A DNA stretch of 64,000 nucleotides, taken from Argonema galeatum A003/A1 (GTDB taxonomy: Bacteria > Cyanobacteriota > Cyanobacteriia > Cyanobacteriales > Aerosakkonemataceae). Location: contig NZ_JAIQZM010000003.1 of NCBI RefSeq assembly GCF_023333595.1, positions 186,001 to 250,000 on the forward strand. The letters are read 5' to 3'. Shown here piece after piece: positions 43,490 through 51,836 of the stretch. The translations under genes and the position numbers were made by a program. Position 1 is the first letter of the stretch. Each line of letters opens with the position of its first letter. The notes beneath the pieces were generated by a model. The model searched no databases and was not told where the DNA came from. It worked only from the letters and a program-made list of their open reading frames with translations.

Positions 43490-44703
43490 CTGAATCTGTG
43501 GTTGAGGATGAAACCAAAACATATTCGCCGCCGTTCTCGATCGCGATCGCGCACGAATTGCTTTCAACTTATGGTTCGCCGCTATATGTGTATCAGGGCG
43601 ATCGCCTCCATCAGACCCTTGAGCATATTACCCGATCGATCAACTATCCCCACGTTCAGTTTCATTTTGCTAGCGTCACCAACGGCAATATTGCCCTCTT
43701 GCAACTGATCCAGCAGGCTGGCTGGGGGCTGCACGCCAATACTCCGGGCGATGTTTTCCTCGGACTGAAAGCGGGTTTTATGACCGATCGCATTGTCTAC
43801 ACCGGCAGTAACCTCAGCAGAGCCGATATTCAGCAACTGATCGACTGGAAGATCGATCGATTCAACTTCGATAGCCTGTCGCAACTTCAGGATTTTTGCG
43901 AATATTCACGCACTGCTGGGCGATCACGCCAGACCGAACTCGGACTGCGCCTCAACTCACCCGAACTGACGGGTGACAGCCGCATCGGGTTGCGTCCCGA
44001 CGAATTCGACAAAGCCCACAAAATCGCGCAGCAGCAAGGGTTCAGCATTACCGGACTGCATTTCTATCGGGGGACGGGAACTAACGCCACGAGTGCTTTT
44101 ACGCAGGCGATCGATCGCCTGATCGCCATCGCCCAACAGTTGCCAGATTGGAGAACCCTTGATTTTGGCGGTGGCTTTGGCTATCCCTATCGAGGCGGCG
44201 CGGTGTTTGACTGGACGGAGTTTGGTGCAGCTATTACTCAACAACTGACTGCCCTATCTCGCCCGATCGAGTTGGTGATTGAACCGGGACGATCGGCGAT
44301 CGCAGGCTGTGGTGTAATGCTTGCGAAGGTTGTCTCAGTGAAGTGGCAGGGCTCTAGGCAAATTGTCGGTGTGGATACGACTGTGGCAAATCTATCAGTG
44401 CCTGCGGTGCATGGCGGCTATCGAGCGATCGCGATTTGGGAAACCGATCGATCGCGACATCAAACGGATATTTGCGGCAACACGACTTATTCGCGGGATT
44501 ATTTGGGGCGCAACTGTTGGCTACCGACACTCAAAATTGGAGATGCGATCGCCATTTTGGATAGCGGGGCTTACGGCTATGCGATGTCGTCGCATTTTCT
44601 GCACCGTCCCCGTCCTGCTGAGGTATTAATTGAAGCTAACCGCCATCGATTAATTCGGCAGCGAGAAGACTATTCCATCTTGTTAAACGGGCAAATATTC
44701 TAA
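43486..44703 (+). CDS. Fold-III PLP decarboxylase-like protein lacking the PLP lysine
   Basis: About 405 residues, related to diaminopimelate/ornithine decarboxylases. The start is a TTG overlapping the previous stop (TTGA), with a perfect AAGGAGG 5 bases before it. Landmarks: YGSPLYVYQGDRL, LDFGGGFGYPYRGG, EPGRSAIAGCGVMLAK, SRDYLGRNCW and DSGAYGYAMSSHFLHRPRP with EVL. At the position of YAVKAN the sequence reads HFASVTNGN, so the Schiff-base lysine is replaced; GLHFYRGTG stands for the usual H(I/V)GSQ. Either a pseudoenzyme or altered chemistry. Translationally coupled to the synthetase-like gene. Confidence 0.8.
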   Translation: MTESVVEDETKTYSPPFSIAIAHELLSTYGSPLYVYQGDRLHQTLEHITRSINYPHVQFHFASVTNGNIALLQLIQQAGWGLHANTPGDVFLGLKAGFMTDRIVYTGSNLSRADIQQLIDWKIDRFNFDSLSQLQDFCEYSRTAGRSRQTELGLRLNSPELTGDSRIGLRPDEFDKAHKIAQQQGFSITGLHFYRGTGTNATSAFTQAIDRLIAIAQQLPDWRTLDFGGGFGYPYRGGAVFDWTEFGAAITQQLTALSRPIELVIEPGRSAIAGCGVMLAKVVSVKWQGSRQIVGVDTTVANLSVPAVHGGYRAIAIWETDRSRHQTDICGNTTYSRDYLGRNCWLPTLKIGDAIAILDSGAYGYAMSSHFLHRPRPAEVLIEANRHRLIRQREDYSILLNGQIF

Positions 44704-44726
44704 ATTAAGCAGCAGGAGTGACGGAA

Positions 44727-46055
44727 ATGGGAATGAAATGCGTCCAGTGCGGAACCGACAACATTTTGCGCGATCGCACCAATAATTCAGGTCGCTGTAA
44801 ACAGTGCAACCATCCGTTTGTGTTTGAACCCACTACCGTCACCGATCGAACATTAGCATTCACCGATCAGTTTTTTAAGAAGGCGATCGAAGATATTTCC
44901 AGCCAAAATATGTTATTTTTCACGCCCAAACAGGTTTTGTATTTTATCGACAGACGGCTTAAAACTGACATTTCAGGTAACAGATGGGTTTGGATTTTTC
45001 ACTACTTTTTCTTTGGCTTTCTTTCGCGAATCTTCGGCATGATCTTCGTTGGTAGTATTTTTTATGACGTAAAACTCATATTTCTGATTCCATGTGTTAT
45101 TTACAATCTTTACTGGATTAGGACACTTTATAATAAGAGTGAATCTCCTCAAAGCAATCTTAGATCGAGAAGAAATAATGCAGTAAAACTCCAAATCTTA
45201 GGCGCGCTCATTCTAGTCACAAATATTCCGGCAACCATCCTTACCAACTCTTTGGCCGGATATATGACAGTGGCTTTGCTAGGGCTATCTTCCTACTGGC
45301 TCGGTATTTCACAAAAACGTCGTCAACAGATAACTGGTGAAGTATTTCTCGTCAATGCAGCGCAGAGCGATGAGTGGCTGCAACGCTGGCAAAGGGTGAA
45401 TGGCGCATTAGAAAAACTGCTGCCAACTCCTCGTCAAAACGCTTTGTCCGCCAGCATCGATCCCGAAGTTAGCGCCTACAGTTTCGATCGCGCCATTGTT
45501 TGTGACAGTGACGCGATCGCTCAATTCCTAATTGCCAACAACGTCCATTTTGAAAACAACTGCGCCATTCTCAGCATCAGCGGCTATCCCCAAAGCATCT
45601 TCAACACCGTGATCGAAATGCTGCGACGCAATGCCGATTTGAAAGTGTATGCGCTCCACGATGCTAGCCCTGCTGGAGTGAGTTTGTTGCATCAATTACG
45701 AACTAATCCGGACTGGTTCGCTCTTCAAGCGGTGACAATTTTTGATTTAGGCATCTCTCCCCGTCAAATATTGGAGACCCGCGATATGTTTGTGCAACAG
45801 TCTGAAGCAATGGTACAAACCGCCCGTCAACTGCCCGACGCGGTGAGGCAAGGTTTAACGCCCGAAGAACTAGCGTGGCTGGATGCAGGCAATTTTGTTG
45901 AACTGGAATCGTTTGCGCCGCAGCGGTTGTTGCGCGTCGTGAACTACGGACTTGCTCAGAGCGGCGATCCGCAGAGCAACGACGGCTTAATATTAGTGGA
46001 TAATTCTGTCGGATATGGCGGGGGTTATGTGTTTATCTCCGATAGTTTTGGTTAA
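44727..46055 (+). CDS. Zinc-ribbon membrane protein with possible Toprim-like C-terminal domain
   Basis: About 442 residues, not recognised as a whole. MKCVQCGTDN and CKQCNHPF form a CxxC..CxxC zinc ribbon at the N-terminus. Residues about 90-200 hold four hydrophobic segments. The last 200 residues include IVCDSDAIAQFLIANNVHF, ILSISGYPQSIFNTVIEMLR and VYALHDASPAGVSLLHQL, reminiscent of the Toprim region of Spo11/TopVIA (GKGYPD, DxDPxG), though the acidic motif is weak. AGGAG lies 8 bases before ATG 44727. Its stop codon overlaps that of the convergent synthetase-like gene. Confidence 0.6.
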   Translation: MGMKCVQCGTDNILRDRTNNSGRCKQCNHPFVFEPTTVTDRTLAFTDQFFKKAIEDISSQNMLFFTPKQVLYFIDRRLKTDISGNRWVWIFHYFFFGFLSRIFGMIFVGSIFYDVKLIFLIPCVIYNLYWIRTLYNKSESPQSNLRSRRNNAVKLQILGALILVTNIPATILTNSLAGYMTVALLGLSSYWLGISQKRRQQITGEVFLVNAAQSDEWLQRWQRVNGALEKLLPTPRQNALSASIDPEVSAYSFDRAIVCDSDAIAQFLIANNVHFENNCAILSISGYPQSIFNTVIEMLRRNADLKVYALHDASPAGVSLLHQLRTNPDWFALQAVTIFDLGISPRQILETRDMFVQQSEAMVQTARQLPDAVRQGLTPEELAWLDAGNFVELESFAPQRLLRVVNYGLAQSGDPQSNDGLILVDNSVGYGGGYVFISDSFG

Positions 46056-47728
46056 CGGCGATTCACCTGTAGCCAGATTTCCAGTGTCACCAGCAGCCAC
46101 AGCTTCAGCCCGTAGCGGGGAAAAACTTCGCCGCGATAGTCTAGCCAGTCGCGAATCAGCGTTTGATCGAGGTAAGGCGCGATCGCCGCCCGTCGATTCA
46201 GCAGCAGCGATCGCGCTTGTCGTTGCCAATCCCTCAAAAACCACTGCTGCATCGACATCACCATGCCGCTTTTCGGACGGTTGACAATGACATCGGGCAG
46301 CAAATCGGCGACAGCAGCTTTGAGGACGGCTTTTTCTTGTGCCCCCGAAAGCTTGTATTCTGGCGGAATTTGCAAACTCAGCGCCACCATGCGCGGATCG
46401 AACAGGGGCGATCGCGCTTTTAGTCCGGCAGCAGCGGTGAGATTATTCACCTTGGTCAAAATGTAATCGGCTCCCTTGAACTCGATGTTGAGCCGCATCA
46501 GCCGATTCAAAAACGCGGTTTCTGTCTGTTGCAATTCCTCAGCAAATACGGAAGGAGCATTCTTCACCCGATCCCACACCTCCGGCTTCAGCAAACGCGG
46601 CAAATCCACATAGCATTTCTGAAAAGAAGTCAAGTAAGCTGCGATCGGATCGGCTTCACCCTGAATCGAACCATACAAACTATTTAGCAGCATCGGCTTA
46701 TTTTTGGGCCCACCAAAGCACGGATCGCCACCTTCGCCATTCAGCACCACGCCCGCAAATTGCTTTGCCTCTAGCGCCAGCAGCAAATTTGGCACCGTCA
46801 AGCCTTCCCCAACCGGATCGTCCATCGCCGCCAGCGTTTCCGGCAACAACTGCCAAATTTTTTGGGGCGAAACTTCTAAGATGTGGTGTACGGTGCCGCA
46901 ATGTGCCGCTACGACGTTGGCAAATTCAATCTCGCTCGGATACTCAGCGCCAAAGTGAATCGAAAAAGTGTGAACCGGACGATCGTGAAGCCGCGCTGCG
47001 ATCGCTGTCACGCAGCTTGAGTCAATGCCGCCCGAAAGGTATGCTCCGACTGGCTCAACCGCCGGAAGCGCCTGCTGCACCAGTTGTTCCAACAGCTCGC
47101 GCACCTGCCGACTGTGCCAAGAGAGGGGGCGATCGGCGTTGGTAATTTGCTCCTGCGGCTGCCAGTAGCGCTGTGGCTGGACATTATCCGGTAAGCACAG
47201 GTAGCTGCCCGGTCGCAACTCTCGCACCCCCTGCCAGAGCGTTTGCGCTCCGGGTACAAAGGCACAGCACAAATAATCACGCAAAGCCACTAAATCGAGT
47301 TCTCGATCGTGATACGGATTGAGCGATCGCAGTCGGGGCGCAAGGAAGCGAGTCGTTCCCTCACTCGTGTAGTAGAGCGTTTTGGCTCCGACGCGATCGC
47401 GCCCCAGACACAAGGTTTGCTGCTCTCGATCCCACACAGCAAGGGCAAATTGTCCTTCCAGCAAACTCAGTGTTTCAGTGCCCCACTGCTCCCATAGCTG
47501 CCCGACGATCGCCAGATCGTTCAATCCATCTACGTCAGTCAGTTGTTTGAGCAGAATGGAGCGATCGAAGCAGCAGTCACCCACCAGCACAAATCGCTGA
47601 CTGGGGCTGAAGGTCGGCTGCACTCCGATCGCGGCCAAACCGGAAGTTGCCCAAGTCGCCTGAAGCGAGCGCGCTGTTGGCCCCCAAGCAATCACCCAAT
47701 TAGGATTGATGAACTTCTGTGTCTGCAT
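46052..47728 (-). CDS. Asparagine-synthetase-like amidotransferase fold, no glutaminase Cys (copy 2)
   Basis: About 558 residues from ATG 47728 (MQTQKFINPNW). The Ntn half is well kept (GDCCFDRSILLKQL, LEGQFALAVWDREQQTLCLG and RDRVGAKTLYY), but Met-1 is followed by Gln, not Cys. The synthetase half has VGAYLSGGIDSSCVTAIAA, DDPVGEGLTVPNLLLA and NGEGGDPCFGG. It shares an unusual FxGxxNKP segment with copy 1, so the two are paralogues with a common specialised reaction. Faces the zinc-ribbon gene with stop codons sharing TTAA. Confidence 0.82.
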   Translation of the reverse strand: MQTQKFINPNWVIAWGPTARSLQATWATSGLAAIGVQPTFSPSQRFVLVGDCCFDRSILLKQLTDVDGLNDLAIVGQLWEQWGTETLSLLEGQFALAVWDREQQTLCLGRDRVGAKTLYYTSEGTTRFLAPRLRSLNPYHDRELDLVALRDYLCCAFVPGAQTLWQGVRELRPGSYLCLPDNVQPQRYWQPQEQITNADRPLSWHSRQVRELLEQLVQQALPAVEPVGAYLSGGIDSSCVTAIAARLHDRPVHTFSIHFGAEYPSEIEFANVVAAHCGTVHHILEVSPQKIWQLLPETLAAMDDPVGEGLTVPNLLLALEAKQFAGVVLNGEGGDPCFGGPKNKPMLLNSLYGSIQGEADPIAAYLTSFQKCYVDLPRLLKPEVWDRVKNAPSVFAEELQQTETAFLNRLMRLNIEFKGADYILTKVNNLTAAAGLKARSPLFDPRMVALSLQIPPEYKLSGAQEKAVLKAAVADLLPDVIVNRPKSGMVMSMQQWFLRDWQRQARSLLLNRRAAIAPYLDQTLIRDWLDYRGEVFPRYGLKLWLLVTLEIWLQVNRR

Positions 47729-47944
47729 TGATGTAACGCAATGGTCTGCCTGTAGGTTCTGGGGAAATTGAAAGCGCCCATCCCTACATTCTGATGAAAC
47801 GACTAAAAATTCCAGGAGCAAGCTCGGCATCCACGTACAATCAATCCCATGCTAGCACGCAGGATTATTCGAGCTAACAATTGGTGGCTATCAGAAAATA
47901 ATAAAATATTATGAATTACGGCGATAGCTTGTAGCGTAAAGGTT

Positions 47945-48015
47945 GTAGGTTGGGTTTCGTTCCTCAACCCAACTTCAACGTCTAACTTGTTGGGTTTCGT
48001 TTCGCTCAACCAAAC
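47945..48015. repeat. GTTGGGTTTCG repeat
   Basis: GTAGGTTGGGTTTCGTTCCT with CAACCCAAC, then a second TTGTTGGGTTTCG with CTCAACC. A relative lies at 61256-61328. Occupies the gap before the signalling operon's 3' end. Confidence 0.8.
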
Positions 48016-48068
48016 CGACAAATAGATTAGCTAAAGTTATCACCCTAAGTATGGGAGAGCCAATGAGA

Positions 48069-51000
48069 TTACTCATTTGAGATTTGCCCTGTGAGCAAAT
48101 AGGTAATCATTTGCCCTTTGCCTTTGATAGCGATCGCACCCCTTTTTTCAAACAAATATTTATCTTTTAAACGCTCATAAGTAGCCTCCGTAATTTGAAT
48201 ACTTCCCGGTAGACCTGTTGATTCCATCCTTGAGGCAATATTAACTGCATCGCCCCAAAGATCGTAGATAAACTTTTTCGTACCAATGACTCCCGCTACC
48301 ACTTGTCCGGTATTAATTCCGATCCGAATTTGAAACTGCTCACCCTTTTTGGCTTGAAAGTGGTTAATGGCAATTTGCATATCCAGTGCCATTTCCGCGA
48401 TCGCTTCTGCATGATCGGATCTTGCGATCGGCAATCCACCCACCACCATATAAGCATCCCCAATCGTTTTAATTTTTTCTAAACCGTGTTTTTCAGCTAG
48501 TTCGTCAAAAGTAGAAAAAATCTCATTTAGCAAGTTTACCAATTCGAGCGGCTGCATTTTAGCAGAAAGAGGAGTAAAGCCAACGATATCGGCGAATAGA
48601 ATTGTCACTTCGTTGAAATGCTCAGCGATTGGAAGCTGCTGTTTTTTTAACTGGTTAGCTATAGCTTCTGGCAAAATATTTAGTAATAATTGTTCCGATT
48701 TTTCCTGCTCTAATCGCAAGGCTTCTTGTGCCTGTTTGCGATCGCGCGATTCGATTGCCAAAGCAACCAAATCGGCAATAGAGCGAGCAAAACTTTCCTC
48801 TTCCGGCGTCCAGTGATGGACTCCTCCCACCTGTTCCAAACAGACTATACCCAAAGTTTTTCCACTCTGGTTAATCGAAACATCTAGCAAAGATTTAATG
48901 TCCAAAGGAATCAGGTAACATTCAACCAATTCCTGGAGTCGCGGATCGGTAAGAGCCTCGACAGCAACGACGGAAGCAGAGGATTGTAAAGCTTTGAAAT
49001 AGGAGGGATAATCTTCGATAAAGATTTCCATCCCTTCTGAATAACGGTTGCGATCGCTCTCGAACAGATTCAAACACTCAATCTTAGACCCACTCCGATC
49101 GTACAACCATACACTCACCCGCCCTATCCCCAGCATTTTAGCAGTTGCTTTGGTAATCGCTTTCAGCGCTACTGACAAATTTCCCTGGGAAATCGCCTTA
49201 TTTCTTGTCAGTTTTACCAGCACTTTGTTTTGTTTCCGCAATTGTCTTTCGCTCTCTCGCAACGCATCCTCTGCCAGTTTGCGCCGAGTAATATCCGTGA
49301 CAATCCCTTCGTAATAACATAAGTTTCCTTGAGCATCGCAAACCGCACGGGAATTTTCCGAAACCCAGATAATGCTGCCATCTTTGCGATAAACCTGAGA
49401 TTCAAAATTGGATAAAGCACCATTGTTTGCTAGCATTTCTACAAAAATTCTCCGCCGATTTGGGTCTACATAGACTTGTTTTTCAAGATTAGTGACGTTA
49501 GCAATCAATTCCTCTTGCGAATCGTAACCATAAATTCGTGCCTGTGCCAAATTGGCACTGAGATAGCGTCCATCGGGGGATGTTTGGAAAATGCCCTCAG
49601 TGGCATTCTCAAAAATACTGCGATATTTTTCCTCAGCTTGTCGGAGAGCTTCTTCTGCCCGTTTGCGAGCAGTAATGTCCCGCACCAGGATTAACACCTC
49701 ATTCTTATTTATAGGGACAATTCGGACTTCTTCATCTAATATCCCGGTATCAATGTGAACTTGCTGTTCGTAAATTTGTACCGCACTTGTTTCCAAGGCG
49801 CGATGGATATAAAACATTCTCTGTTTAAACAATTCTGGCGGAAATCCTGTCGATAAGTGCTGACCGATCGGATTGTGGCTGATAGCCGACACCTGAGAAA
49901 ATTTCGGTTGGATGAAGTCCAAGTAATAGCCATCTCGATTGATTCGCATCATTAAATCGGGAATCGCCAAGAGAATCGCTTGCTTTTGTGCCTCGCTTTG
50001 GCGCAGTGCTTCGTCAGCTCGCTTGCGTTCGGTGATGTCAAATATCGCTCCATCCAACCAGAGCATTACCCCATCTCGATTGAAAATGCCCTGACCTTTT
50101 TCATAAATCCAACGGATACTGCCATTGGCATGAATTATCCTGTACTCCAGAATATAAGGAAGTTTTGCACTCAAGGCCCGATCGACATTTATTTCCACCA
50201 TCTCTGTGTCATCGGGATGAATGATACTACCAAAAGTTCGCACCTGATTGTCAATAAAATCAGAAGCAGGATAGCCAGAAATTTCCTCGATTACATCGCT
50301 GATGAAATCCATTGTCCAGTCAGAGTCCCACTTGCCGCGATAGATAGCGCCTGCGATATTAGAAACCAAACTTCTAAATCGCTCCTCGCTCTCTCGCAGT
50401 GCTTCTTCTCCTCGCTTGCGATCGGTAATATCTTCGGAAATGCACAGCAAGTGCGTCACTTGAGAGCGATCGTCAATCAGAGGCACTTCCAGGGTACGCA
50501 ACCATATTGTTTCACCGGATTTTGTATCGATGGGTTGAGCGGGAATGTCAATTAACTTGCCCGTTTTCACCACCTCCAAGTCCTTTTCCACAAAGAAATC
50601 TGCTTGCTCTTGGGAATATAAATCGTGGACATTGCGCCCAATAGCCTCATCTCTGGAATTGCCAAAAATCTGTTCGCTAGCTTTGTTCCACAGCACATAG
50701 CGAAAGTCATTGGCAACATCTTTGGCAAATACTGCCAAGGGAATGTGTTCGATGATGCTGTCTAAAAACCGCTGTTGTTGAGACACTTCCTCTTCCAAGC
50801 GCTTGCGTTCGCGTGCTTCTAGAGCTAAAGATGTTAAATCTGCTAATGAGCCTGCAAAATTTTCCTCTTCCAGCGTCCAATGACGAGCTAATCCCACCTG
50901 TTCCAGACATAAAACACCCACCGTATGTCCGCCCAATCGAATGGGAGTATCTAGCATAGAAGTGATGCCTAGTGGAACCAAGTAAGACTCTGTAAATTCT

Positions 51001-51836
51001 CCAGTTCGAGGATCGTTACGAGCATCGTGGGCTGCGATCGTCCAGTCTTCTAGCAAAGCTTTGAAATAAGCAGGATAGTCTGCTGCTGTCAGATCAAGTC
51101 CTTCTGAATGTTGGTTTGGAGTGCGCTCAAATAAGTCCAGGCATTGAATCGCCGAACTTGTCTCGTTATACAACCAGACACTAGCTCGTTCGAGATCTAG
51201 GGTATGGGTAGCCGCTTCGGTAATTTCTTTGAGGGCAACATTGAAATTGCCCCCATACAGCCCCTTATTTCTTGATAAGTTTACCAGCACTTCGTTCTGA
51301 TGGCGTAACCTTATTTCACTTTGCCGCAGGGTTGTTTCGGCGAAGGTGCGATCGCGAATTTCTTGTTGCAGCACTGCATTTTGTTCTTGCAGTTGCTGTT
51401 GCAGTTTCCACAGAGCTAAGTGATTCTCGACGCGAGCTACAACCTCTGCACTTTGAAATGGCTTTGTAATGTAGTCTACACCACCAACAGCGAAGGCTTT
51501 TACTTTATCCAACACATCATCAAAGGCGCTGATAAAAATTACCGGCACCTTGCGAGTTTGCTCATCCGCTTTCAGATGTTGACAAACTTCATAGCCATTC
51601 ATTCCTGGCATATTGATATCGAGTAAAATCAAATTTGGTAGAATTGCCTGACACGCAGTCAAGGCCATATTACCGTTCAGGGCTTTGCGAACTTCATACC
51701 CTTCCTCGGTTAGGATCGTTGATAAAAGGCGCAGGTTATCCGCTTTATCATCAACAATAAGAAGATTTCCTTTATTTTTCAGAAAAACTCCTTCTTGCTG
51801 ATCTATTTTAGTTATTAATGCTTGGTCTTTATTCAT
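48069..51836 (-). CDS. Multisensor adenylate cyclase (REC-GAF-PAS-GAF-cyclase)
   Basis: 1255 residues. A receiver domain (LLILLDINMPGMNGYE-type Asp site in LILLDINMPGMNGYE), GAF about 190-345, three to four PAS/PAC units about 355-860, a second GAF, and a class III cyclase about 1070-1250. In the cyclase ILFADIVGFTPLSAKM has both metal Asp; LEKIKTIGDAYMVVGG carries the Lys and FIYDLWGDAVNIASRMES the Asp that select ATP, plus transition-state Asn and Arg. It should make cAMP. Its ATG overlaps the stop of the kinase gene upstream (ATGA). No signal peptide; probably cytoplasmic. Last gene of the operon. Confidence 0.92.
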   Translation of the reverse strand: MNKDQALITKIDQQEGVFLKNKGNLLIVDDKADNLRLLSTILTEEGYEVRKALNGNMALTACQAILPNLILLDINMPGMNGYEVCQHLKADEQTRKVPVIFISAFDDVLDKVKAFAVGGVDYITKPFQSAEVVARVENHLALWKLQQQLQEQNAVLQQEIRDRTFAETTLRQSEIRLRHQNEVLVNLSRNKGLYGGNFNVALKEITEAATHTLDLERASVWLYNETSSAIQCLDLFERTPNQHSEGLDLTAADYPAYFKALLEDWTIAAHDARNDPRTGEFTESYLVPLGITSMLDTPIRLGGHTVGVLCLEQVGLARHWTLEEENFAGSLADLTSLALEARERKRLEEEVSQQQRFLDSIIEHIPLAVFAKDVANDFRYVLWNKASEQIFGNSRDEAIGRNVHDLYSQEQADFFVEKDLEVVKTGKLIDIPAQPIDTKSGETIWLRTLEVPLIDDRSQVTHLLCISEDITDRKRGEEALRESEERFRSLVSNIAGAIYRGKWDSDWTMDFISDVIEEISGYPASDFIDNQVRTFGSIIHPDDTEMVEINVDRALSAKLPYILEYRIIHANGSIRWIYEKGQGIFNRDGVMLWLDGAIFDITERKRADEALRQSEAQKQAILLAIPDLMMRINRDGYYLDFIQPKFSQVSAISHNPIGQHLSTGFPPELFKQRMFYIHRALETSAVQIYEQQVHIDTGILDEEVRIVPINKNEVLILVRDITARKRAEEALRQAEEKYRSIFENATEGIFQTSPDGRYLSANLAQARIYGYDSQEELIANVTNLEKQVYVDPNRRRIFVEMLANNGALSNFESQVYRKDGSIIWVSENSRAVCDAQGNLCYYEGIVTDITRRKLAEDALRESERQLRKQNKVLVKLTRNKAISQGNLSVALKAITKATAKMLGIGRVSVWLYDRSGSKIECLNLFESDRNRYSEGMEIFIEDYPSYFKALQSSASVVAVEALTDPRLQELVECYLIPLDIKSLLDVSINQSGKTLGIVCLEQVGGVHHWTPEEESFARSIADLVALAIESRDRKQAQEALRLEQEKSEQLLLNILPEAIANQLKKQQLPIAEHFNEVTILFADIVGFTPLSAKMQPLELVNLLNEIFSTFDELAEKHGLEKIKTIGDAYMVVGGLPIARSDHAEAIAEMALDMQIAINHFQAKKGEQFQIRIGINTGQVVAGVIGTKKFIYDLWGDAVNIASRMESTGLPGSIQITEATYERLKDKYLFEKRGAIAIKGKGQMITYLLTGQISNE

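Noticed and set aside
41732-47728. Lasso-peptide cluster
   Set aside because: The synthetase-like proteins could suggest a lasso cyclase, but no leader peptidase, RRE protein or precursor peptide was recognised.
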